64,000 nt of DNA, taken from assembly GCA_010093685.1 (NCBI GenBank), contig MU006240.1, forward strand, positions 337,009 through 401,008. Direction: 5' to 3'. Positions within the stretch are counted from its first letter, which is position 1. The number at the start of each line of letters is the position of its first letter. Source of the DNA: Ophiobolus disseminans. Lineage: Eukaryota > Ascomycota > Dothideomycetes > Pleosporales > Phaeosphaeriaceae. Below, one piece after another: positions 56,186 to 64,000 of this stretch. The notes beneath the pieces were generated by a model. The model ran no database searches. It was not told where the DNA came from and worked only from the letters and a program-made list of their open reading frames with translations. The position numbers and the translations under genes are program-made.

Positions 56186-57040
56186 TTAATCCACTCTCCT
56201 AACCCCCACAACTCTATTCAGCCTCCCCTCAACGCCATCCAAACTTTCTCTTAGGTCCTCTAAATCACGCCCAATGTTGCAGACCATGCTTAGCACTTCG
56301 CCAACTTCATGCGCCGTCCTCCTAACCTCAACTCTACTTAGCACCGAGCTGAGGTTCAGGACCGCAGCTTTCTTGCGCACCCATACCCATCGCTCTTTGA
56401 ACCCACAGGTGCGATATTCATGACCCAAACGATTAGTGGCGTGCATGTGCGATGCGCCAGGTGAATCGTCGTCGGAATTGGCATGGTGCTGAGGCCGTTT
56501 CTCAGGGTAAAAAGGCGAGTGTTGAGTGGACCAGTGCGCGGGGTCTTGCTGTTGGTACTCAGCTTTGAGAAAAGGCTGTTCAAGTTCTCTAAACGACTTG
56601 ATGAGGTCTTTCACCGTGACGCGCATCACGCGCAGCGCTTCTTCTTCGCCAGATGAGCGCATAGACTGTATATCGCGGTCGAAATGCATTCGCCCCCTCT
56701 TTCGACCTGTCTTGCCACTATTCCATCTCTTTTTCGCATGTCCCTCTCTTTGATAGTCATCGTCGCTGGCACTTCTGGCTCCTGGACCATGGCTCTGATC
56801 TCGCTTGACACTTTTGAGACGTCGTCGTACGCGCCGTAGGTGTCGCCGCTCTTCTAGTAAGCCTTGTTTCAGACTGGAGAGGTAATCGTTGATTTCGTGG
56901 GGCGCGGCAGCGAAGGTGCCGAGGTTGGACCAGAAGAGTTTGAGGAAGGTCCCGAGTGTGAAGGCGAAGGATACGAAACCAATCAAGGTCGACACTAGCG
57001 AGATGGGAGCATAATTTGTGTGAGATATTGTTACACCCAT
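56186..57040 (-). CDS. small membrane-anchored protein, coiled-coil rich
   Basis: Single exon, 284 residues, starting MGVTISHTNYAPISLVSTLIGF. One N-terminal transmembrane segment (about residues 13-40) is followed by a long basic, helical region (LLEERRHLRRVRRRLKSVKRD) and a C-terminal amphipathic helix (VGEVLSMVCNIGRDLEDLRESLDGVEGRLNRVV) likely to form a coiled coil. The middle is disordered and rich in Asp, Ser and His. No enzyme motif. I recall uncharacterised fungal proteins of this build; function unknown. Confidence 0.65.
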   Translation of the reverse strand: MGVTISHTNYAPISLVSTLIGFVSFAFTLGTFLKLFWSNLGTFAAAPHEINDYLSSLKQGLLEERRHLRRVRRRLKSVKRDQSHGPGARSASDDDYQREGHAKKRWNSGKTGRKRGRMHFDRDIQSMRSSGEEEALRVMRVTVKDLIKSFRELEQPFLKAEYQQQDPAHWSTQHSPFYPEKRPQHHANSDDDSPGASHMHATNRLGHEYRTCGFKERWVWVRKKAAVLNLSSVLSRVEVRRTAHEVGEVLSMVCNIGRDLEDLRESLDGVEGRLNRVVGVRRVD

Positions 57041-57562
57041 TCTGCTCTTAATGTGTAGTTGGTGATGCTGCCCTGACTTTGAGTGTTGGGTCTATGTCCA
57101 GAAGTGCGTCGAATGAAATGGTGGTTGCATGAAAAGGGTCGCATGCGCCTGCCGGAACGCCACGGAAACACAGTTCAGCTTCACGAACAGCAGTCGCACT
57201 CTTCGAGTTGAATCCGCAAAAACATATAAACAAAGCCTCGGACGATCGAGCAGTGTCTGCACGTCATGAATTGCCCATAATATAGCGTTCGCCGCCACGA
57301 TCCGAACCAATCATTGTCCTGGTGGTCAGCGGCCGGTTGATTCTTTCTTGATCATTATCGCAGGGCCCTAACTGCAGTGTCTTCAGTCAGATAAAAATCT
57401 TCCGTAAGCTTCACAGCAGTCTAGTGTGTGTGGAAGGTGCCAAAACTCACAGTCAAACCGGGAAACGAGCTGGCTGGCACAAAGCAATGTTGCACAAAGG
57501 ACTGCTCGTCACTTACACAATGCACCTCCACGAGTCCAGCCTTGCGCTTTCGCCCTGTCACA
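57041..57562. other. intergenic
   Basis: Region between two divergent genes. The open frame of the next gene extends back to a GTG at 57428, but no ATG lies upstream of 57563 in that frame. Confidence 0.5.
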
Positions 57563-60016
57563 ATGGCGTTCTTCGGCATCATTCAGATGAACCTTGAACA
57601 ATGTCGAAGAAGCGACAGCACAATGCGCAACCCACATATTTTTCGTATAAGTAAAATCACGAATCCTCCTGTTTCTCGTTCCTTGTCTCGCACCACCCAC
57701 TCCAAGGTCTCAGCAAGTTCAGTCCTTCGAAGTCACTTCGTCTTTAGTACACAGATACCGGTGATCTATTCCAAGATTAATACACGCTTCCGAAGTCTGA
57801 CTCAAAGCAGAACCTCGATTCAGAGTCTGTCAGGAGTAGCCATGACGTCCACTCTGATTCAGTCATCAACTGAGGCCCGTCAGTTCACTCTTCTTAGCAT
57901 CTCGGTCATAAAGCAAGTCGCTATCGTCGATCCTCTTACACCCGTCTGGGCCAAGAAGGATGCGCCGTTTAAGGTTGATTCAAGGTCTGAGGAAGAGCTT
58001 CTCGAGCTGTATGCCGAGGAGTTTTTCATCGAGGAGGAGGCGACCGTTGAAGAAGAGGCCGAGGCACAAGCTGCTTTGAATGTTGTCTTCGCTGCGGAAA
58101 AGGCTCGCTCGTTTGGCCGCAACCGCGTCATTCTCGCCGGTCTTGAATTTTCTGTCCACTCCCCTGTCATTATCCACGAGGTTGAGCACGTCGATCAAGT
58201 GTCGGTTTGCGACGAGCAACAGGCTTGCCGTCCGTACCCAGCTGGAACTGACATTCTTTTCGACAGCGCCACACCAGACGAGACCGGTGAGGAGCTCGCG
58301 CTGCGTGCCATTTTCGACCCGAAGGAGTTCCCAGCGCTGTTCATGTGCCCGGTCAAGCTGGTCGATGAGTACCCGCCTAGTCCTGAACTTCTCGATGATG
58401 GTGACGATCTGAGGCTGTATCCTACTCTCGTCGCCGCCGCGCCTCTGCACGACCCCGTATCTCATATGCTGGACTTCCATCCTCATTGCAACGAAGCCCA
58501 AGAGGCCGCATCTGTGTACGTGCCCCGTCCAGGCCGTTCGTTGATGCGTATGCCCCCCTCACACGAGTCTGGTAGTGTAAGCAGGCGTCGCGATTCTCTT
58601 TTTCTCGATGATGGCAATGGTCCTCGCAACAGCAGCGAAGTCGAGTATAATCGTGCGATTAGTCGGATCACACAAGGCGCTTTCCTTCCTAGCATCGACC
58701 ATCTCTCTAACATCGAGTCTCGTTCCGCGTTCATCACATACGACAAGGACACCAAGGCAGCGGAGCCAACAACTCCGCCGATTTCTAATGAGTGTCGCAC
58801 AGGTAAGTGTACTTGTCTGGTATACCATTCTGATGTCCATGTGAGAGGTTCTGGCTCGTCTAGCCAGTACCCTACAGGTGAGTCTCTCTTTGTGCTCTTC
58901 GACAACATTATCGACAACGACGTCTTCGTTGTGGACAATGTTCTCGATGCCCCCAAAGCCGCTCACCCCACACAGGACAAATCTTCACGCATGAATCAAG
59001 CCTTACCTTCTGTCTTGCACACGCGGCTGCCACTTGCAACAGTGTTCTCTCCAGGTGCCTCTTACGACGCTATCCGCTCTAGCTACGCGGACTACAGAGC
59101 TCGTAACCAGCTTATGAACAAACTCTTCTTCGATTTGGCTGACATGGTTTGTGCGCAGCCTGCAGCCGCCGCCGACATCTCAGACATGGCCGAGGAGGAT
59201 ATTTGTAGCTCGCCAATTCCGCAACCCACAGAGTTAACTTATCTCGATGCTGACATTCAACAGCACGTAGGTTATACCGCTTTCAACACTCTATGCATCG
59301 AGCTAGACGATACCGAGACGCTGCCGCGCATCCACCATTCGCAGGACGACTTCGACGACGATGATTCGCATCTCGTTGAGGGCGTTGTTGAGATCGGTGA
59401 ACTATTCTTCAGTAATAGTACCGCGGATTCGGAAATCTCATCGTCGCAAGACGTTGAACCCGATGTTCCCGTCGAAATCTGTCTTTATGATGACCTATAT
59501 CAGCTACCGCTTCTCACCCGAACTCCGCCGAGATCGCGGTCGTTGAACAGTATGCGCTCCTTGTCAAATTTTCCAAAGATAAACAACAGAAGGCGCCATC
59601 CACGACTAGCAATCGCCCCGCAGCTCTCCGACATCGAAGAAGTCTCGTCTAATGAGGATAATCTGCCGTCCAGCTCGTCTTCATCCGGATCGTTCATCGA
59701 CTTCGCGGATCAGCGAGGATTCGTGCAAACCTTGGCAACCCGCCGCACTGATTTTCTGGACGATGAGGGCTCCGAAGATGATGGAGTAGTTCCGCAGTCA
59801 GCGGGCTCTTCAGTATACTCTGACAGCGACTCGTCTCGTACATCCCCAGTGTCTGCCGTCCAGAGGCTAGCAAATCGCCGTGCCAACTTCTTGGACGACG
59901 AGGACTCGGACGATGATGTGGTAGCTCAGCAGTCCGCGAGCTCAACAGAGTCGCTCCATGCCCTCCTCGATGACGCTATCTCCCTTTTTCAGCCAAGCTC
60001 GCAACTGCACTCGTGA
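57563..60016 (+). CDS. large acidic orphan protein with internal duplication
   Basis: Uninterrupted frame of 817 codons from an ATG in good context (CACAATGGC). The first 93 residues are basic and differ in composition from the rest, so an alternative start at 57842 (MTSTLIQSSTEAR) is quite possible. The body is strongly acidic, Asp/Glu/Ser/Pro-rich, with several Cys pairs (RTGKCTCL) and no recognisable domain or membrane segment. Near the C-terminus a unit of about 30 residues occurs twice, each with a basic pair followed by FLDDE and an acidic run. An open frame this long is not expected by chance, and the antisense frames are short. It resembles lineage-specific proteins without known function. 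Confidence 0.65.
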   Translation: MAFFGIIQMNLEQCRRSDSTMRNPHIFRISKITNPPVSRSLSRTTHSKVSASSVLRSHFVFSTQIPVIYSKINTRFRSLTQSRTSIQSLSGVAMTSTLIQSSTEARQFTLLSISVIKQVAIVDPLTPVWAKKDAPFKVDSRSEEELLELYAEEFFIEEEATVEEEAEAQAALNVVFAAEKARSFGRNRVILAGLEFSVHSPVIIHEVEHVDQVSVCDEQQACRPYPAGTDILFDSATPDETGEELALRAIFDPKEFPALFMCPVKLVDEYPPSPELLDDGDDLRLYPTLVAAAPLHDPVSHMLDFHPHCNEAQEAASVYVPRPGRSLMRMPPSHESGSVSRRRDSLFLDDGNGPRNSSEVEYNRAISRITQGAFLPSIDHLSNIESRSAFITYDKDTKAAEPTTPPISNECRTGKCTCLVYHSDVHVRGSGSSSQYPTGESLFVLFDNIIDNDVFVVDNVLDAPKAAHPTQDKSSRMNQALPSVLHTRLPLATVFSPGASYDAIRSSYADYRARNQLMNKLFFDLADMVCAQPAAAADISDMAEEDICSSPIPQPTELTYLDADIQQHVGYTAFNTLCIELDDTETLPRIHHSQDDFDDDDSHLVEGVVEIGELFFSNSTADSEISSSQDVEPDVPVEICLYDDLYQLPLLTRTPPRSRSLNSMRSLSNFPKINNRRRHPRLAIAPQLSDIEEVSSNEDNLPSSSSSSGSFIDFADQRGFVQTLATRRTDFLDDEGSEDDGVVPQSAGSSVYSDSDSSRTSPVSAVQRLANRRANFLDDEDSDDDVVAQQSASSTESLHALLDDAISLFQPSSQLHS
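59719..59949 (+). repeat. two diverged copies of an acidic 30-residue unit
   Basis: Copies at about 59719..59810 and 59860..59949 share the pattern L-A-(T/N)-R-R-x-(D/N)-F-L-D-D-E and a following Asp-rich and Gln-Ser-Ala part. The DNA has diverged more than the protein, so the duplication is old or selected. Confidence 0.7.
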
Positions 60017-61647
60017 GCTAACGCGCGGCTGTTCTTGGCCGACTCCTTGCCCTATCTAGGTATCCTTTGAGCAATGGTGATTGGGAGCACTGACACTGCA
60101 GCTTGCATGTGTGTGCATCATCTGTAGCCGCATTGACAAGCCCACTGATCTCGTGACTGGTTTCCTCTCGGCATCAAGCACTAAATCCAAGTACGTCCTC
60201 TCCACCAACTCCTCTTTGATGATTGTTGAACTCCTTCAGGAGCGAATAGTAATCTTAGGCGCCAACTAATGCAAAATTGATCGCTAACTACACCGTATTT
60301 AGTCCGTGTGACCGGGTGTTTCGCTTTCCACTTCATCGTATGTATCCCGTGTTCCTGAATGTGACGACACGAATAGGTCATTATGGGGGAGTAGATGTTT
60401 CAGTAGACTTGGTCGAGCGACTAAGGCAATGAAAAGAGTAATATCCCCCACTACGTAGCGAGAACCACTCCGTAACGAGATAGCCGCACTACTTAATCGT
60501 CTTAAGTCTCTTTTACGCAAGTAGATAAAGTTATAGCTAGTGAAATAACAATATTCAGCTATCTCCACACCTAATACCGGTGTGTGAACAGAAAAATACC
60601 GTCTTGTTAACTGCGCTGTCGATTATTTCGTCATGGCATCCGGATCCGCTCTAACTGAATTACCCTTGTTCAACAACGACTATCAATAGGCCTCTAGGTT
60701 TCAGGGCTATATTGTGCAAATGCTGTTACAGGAGAATTAGCATCCAAAATTTGAAGTCACTCAGCTGTCAGGGTTGTGTCTTCCGGGAGTTTCGCCGATT
60801 GGAAAGAGGGGTTCACGATTTCTTCGACTTAGCATGGTGCTATAGCGCGTCTTGGCATACATTAGTGGCTGTGTATCTTACTGTATTGAATTTAGGCACT
60901 TTCACATGCCCTGTGGCGCACCAAGGAGGGTGTATGTTCAGTTTGTCTAGTTTGCCCAGTTTGTCCAGTCTGTAAATAGCAATGTGTATAGTTTCAATTG
61001 TCTGCACTGCCTTGCACTGCCTTGCACTGGCACTCGCTGAGCTGCGTCCTGCTCTCTCTTCCTATCACTATCCTCACAGTGAACTAAACATGGATAAAGC
61101 CAGTTGAGTATTGGCCGAAGGCCTTCCCGAAGGTATGCCTAACATGTTCACTGCCCTAGCAGCACATAGCAGCCGGGGCTCGAGAATAGGGAGTTGTAAG
61201 TAGGTGGTGGTAAGGGTAAAATATAGTCTATCGCATGTTACGCATTGATGGCAGCTCGTCGCACACGTTCAACTCGCAGGCTGGTACGGATGGATGCGCC
61301 GTTCGAGATGTTCTGCGGCGGCAGTAATAGCTGAACCCGCTCTGCTGTGTGCCGGCACGACTGAATAAGGGCGTAGTCTCCTAGAACAGCTGTCAGCGGT
61401 ATCGTCTGAGCACGTTGCTAATAGCCGAACGTTTCTCAATGCTCAAGTTACATGAAGATCAACAATATTAACCGGAAGCGGCCTTATCGATAAGCTGCGG
61501 CACAGCTCTGACACGAATCGCACGCAGCTGTTCAGCCTTGCTGCAGCCGCAACCTCTTCAGCCTGGTTGCTCGTTCATCATGTCGCCGTTCTCCCTCCTC
61601 GCCGCTCGCTTCTACATGTCTGCAATCGAGACTCAATTTCTCGCGAT
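60017..61647. other. intergenic
   Basis: No supported gene. Contains two short repeat patches (near 60936 and 61008) and, at the right end, the leader of the NACHT-ankyrin gene. Confidence 0.5.
60936..61032. repeat. short tandem-like repeats
   Basis: A block of AGTTTGTC/AGTTTGCC-like 9-mers (about 60938-60972) and, 30 bp further on, a repeated CCTTGCACTG 10-mer (about 61008-61030). Both look like simple microsatellites. Confidence 0.5.
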
Positions 61648-64000
61648 ATGGATCCGCTCAGTGCCACGGCCAGCATCATCGCTATCCTCCACCTCTCGGC
61701 TAAGGTCCTTACCTACCTAAACGACGTCAAAGATGCATCGAAGGACCGCGCGCAGTGCGCAATCGAGGCCTCAAATCTCCACAGCCTTCTTGTTAGCCTA
61801 AGATTTCGACTGGAAGAGGGGGGCGCCAGTCAGCCATGGTACACCACCGTTCGAGCCCTCGCAGTCGAGAATGGGCCGCTCGACCAGTTCAAGCAAGCGC
61901 TAGAAACGCTGCGGACTAAGATGACAGATGGTGGCCGGCTGAAGCAGGCCGGCAAGGCGCTCATGTGGAAATTCAAGAAAGAAGAGATTGCGAGCATCAT
62001 GGCGCGGATGGAGCGATTGAAGACGCTGGTAGAAATCGCGTTACAGATGGACAACTTGTAAGCTTTCGTACCAGCACTGCAAAGAAACATAGCTTATGCA
62101 TATAAGCAAGCTCTCTCAAGCTGTCAAGGATGACACCAGTTTCGTTCGGACGCACGTACCTGTTATCCAGTCTGGAGTAGAAACGATCCGACAAGAACAA
62201 GACTCAATAAGGCACCACAGGCTTCTAGAATGGATATCATCCACAGACTACCCCGCTCAACAATCTGACATTATAAAGCGTAGACAGGAAGGAACAGGCC
62301 AGTGGTTTCTAGACGCGCCTGAAGTGGCACGGTGGCTCAATGAGGCTAAGGCGACTCTCTTCTGCCCAGGAATTCCAGGAGCCGGCAAGACCATGATAGC
62401 AGCGATCGCGATCGATCATTTGCTAGAATTAGCGCAGAGCAGCTCACATGGAGTTGCCTTTGTGTACTGCAACTACCAAGCTCAGGAGGAGCAAGATACC
62501 TCTAGTATGCTGGCAGCCATCCTCAAGCAGCTAGTACAGGGTCGATTGTCAGCCATGGAGCCTATAGAACAACTGTACCAGCGGCATGCGGACCGGGGAA
62601 CTAGGCCATCACTTGACGAGATCTACAACGCGCTCCGAGACGTGCTTGCACATTATCCTTCTGTGCACATAGTGATCGATGCTTTAGATGAATGCCACGA
62701 CGGTATGCGCCGCCAATGCCTGGACAAACTCCGAGATCTCCAAGCACGGCGTAACGTTCGCCTAATGGCCACCTCGCGTTTCATACCGGAAATTCAGGAT
62801 GCCTTTAGGAAAGCGCTGAGATTGGAGGTTCAGGCTAGCAGAGAGGACGTCAAGCGCTTCGTAGCCGGCCAGACATACCGACTACCTAGATGCATTCAGC
62901 GCGACGCTGCGCTGCAAGAGATGGTGCAAGAGAAGATTGTAGAGGCGGTGGACGGCATGTAAGCCTCTTTCAACTTCAAGTAGTGATGCACACTGACGCG
63001 ATCTGAGGTTTCTCCTTGCTCGCCTACACACAGACTCGCTGCTAGACAAGAGGACAGCAAAAGATGTGAAGTCAACTCTCGCTAAACTCTCAAAGGGCAC
63101 AGCCGCGCTCGATGGTGCATACAGAGAGGCTCTCCACAGAATCCAAGGCCAGCTGGATGGTGACCGCGAACTGGCCAAAATAGTTCTATCCTGGATCACA
63201 TTCGCAAAACGACCGCTTACCACTAATGAGATATGTTGTGCCTTGGCAGTGGAGCCAGACGAATCGGAGGTCGACCCGGAGAAGGTACCTGACGTCGAAG
63301 ACCTAGTGTCTGTGTGCGCCGGCCTTGTCGTTGTCGATCAAGAGAGCGCTGTCATTCGCCTCGTGCATTACACTACACAAGAATACTTCGAGCGGACTAG
63401 AGATGCATGGAACCCGGGCGGCCACCTACACATAGCTACCACATGCCTTACCTACTTATGTTTTAAGGCTTTCCGAAGCGGCGGCTGCTCTACCGATAAG
63501 GAGTTTGAGGAGAGGCTCCAGCAACACCAGTTCCTAGACTATGCGGCTAAGCATTGGGGGCAACATGCGAGAGCAGTCGAAGCTGAGGTTGCTAATCTCG
63601 CCTGTACGCTTCTCCAAAGCGGGTTACTTTCGTGTGCTGTACAGGTATCAGAAATTTCAGACTACAAATACAGAAAATACAGAGGATACAGCATACGTTA
63701 TCCCAAAATAACAGCTTTGCACTGCACAGCATGGTTTGGACTTGCTAGCATAGCGGAAAGGGTCTTGTCTACCGTAGAAGAGATCGCTACAGACGCAGTT
63801 AATGCGAAAGATAGCTGGGGTAGAACTCCCTTGTTATTAGCAGCAGAACAGGGGCATGGTGATACGGCCAAGTTGCTGCTCGACAAGGGAGCCAACGTCA
63901 ACGCCCAGGGTGGGCACTACGGCGGCAACGCACTCCAGGCGGCTTCAGAAGGAGGCCACGAGCAGGTGGTGAAGCTGCTGCTCGACAAGGGAGCCAACGT
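61648..64000 (+). CDS. STAND/NACHT-ankyrin protein (fungal NLR-like), 5' part
   Basis: Exons 61648..62057, 62107..62958 and 63008 to beyond the window end. Introns of 49 nt are in phase and restore MDNFKLSQAVKDD and VDGMFLLARLHTDSLL. Residues 1-140 form a helical N-terminal domain starting MDPLSATASIIAILHLSAKV, as in the fungal STAND N-terminal family. The NACHT domain has P-loop GIPGAGKT (225-232), Walker B HIVIDALDEC about 100 residues later and a TSRFIPEI sensor segment. A winged-helix-like region with LVHYTTQEYF follows, then ankyrin repeats from about 63790. Such proteins act as cytosolic receptors that oligomerise on a cue; in fungi some control heterokaryon incompatibility or anti-symbiont responses. 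The ligand is unknown. The 3' end is outside the window. Confidence 0.88.
63790..64000 (+). repeat. ankyrin repeats, highly similar at DNA level
   Basis: Units of 33 residues ending in a KLLLDKGANV core. The last two visible copies of the core differ by a single silent T/C over 29 bp. The array is truncated by the window edge. Confidence 0.8.

Noticed and set aside
1..64000. tRNA or rRNA genes, CRISPR arrays, intact transposons
   Set aside because: None seen by eye. No transposase or reverse-transcriptase motif, terminal inverted repeats or long terminal repeats were recognised; CRISPR is not expected in a fungus. A tRNAscan or repeat search could still find some.

Overview
The window is filamentous ascomycete nuclear DNA. 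Genes carry short spliceosomal introns (mostly 45-80 nt) with GTANGT-type donors and CTRAY branch sites, and they lie on both strands without operons. The content is typically fungal: Zn2Cys6 regulator, Nup2-type nucleoporin, Npr2, a mitochondrial cytochrome b5 reductase and a NACHT-ankyrin protein. Several families look like those I remember from Dothideomycetes, probably Pleosporales; that placement is inference from memory, not a search result.

Layout. 1-2372: 3' end of a Baeyer-Villiger-type monooxygenase followed by a zinc alcohol dehydrogenase. 3060-5416: a conserved fungal protein of unknown function, convergent to the dehydrogenase. 5417-9194: mostly non-coding. 9195-14788: an accessory block holding a membrane protein gene with one nonsense codon and several decayed reading frames, all on the minus strand. 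16471-26153: a disordered protein, mitochondrial D-lactate dehydrogenase, a DUF3176-like membrane protein with one nonsense codon, and Npr2 of the TORC1-inhibiting GATOR1/SEACIT complex. 26860-31459: a large FG-repeat nucleoporin with a C-terminal Ran-binding domain.

31940-46568 is a complete quinate utilisation (qut/qa) cluster: repressor qutR, activator qutA, quinate/shikimate dehydrogenase qutB, permease qutD, 3-dehydroshikimate dehydratase qutC, phosphatase-like qutG and type II dehydroquinase qutE. Quinate enters through QutD, is oxidised by QutB to 3-dehydroquinate, dehydrated by QutE to 3-dehydroshikimate and converted by QutC to protocatechuate. A Gal80-like Gfo/Idh/MocA protein lies directly beside qutR.

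47555-64000: a DUF6536-like membrane protein with an odd splice structure, a broken gene (three nonsense codons and one frameshift), cytochrome b5 reductase, two small hypothetical proteins, an acidic orphan protein with an internal duplication, and the 5' part of a STAND/NACHT-ankyrin gene running off the right edge.

The most notable pattern is that conserved metabolic and cell-biology genes are intact, whereas several accessory-family genes keep long reading frames broken by isolated stop codons. Every one of these stops is a single C-to-T change away from CAA, CAG or CGA. This resembles RIP-like or other transition-driven decay, but I could not measure it.
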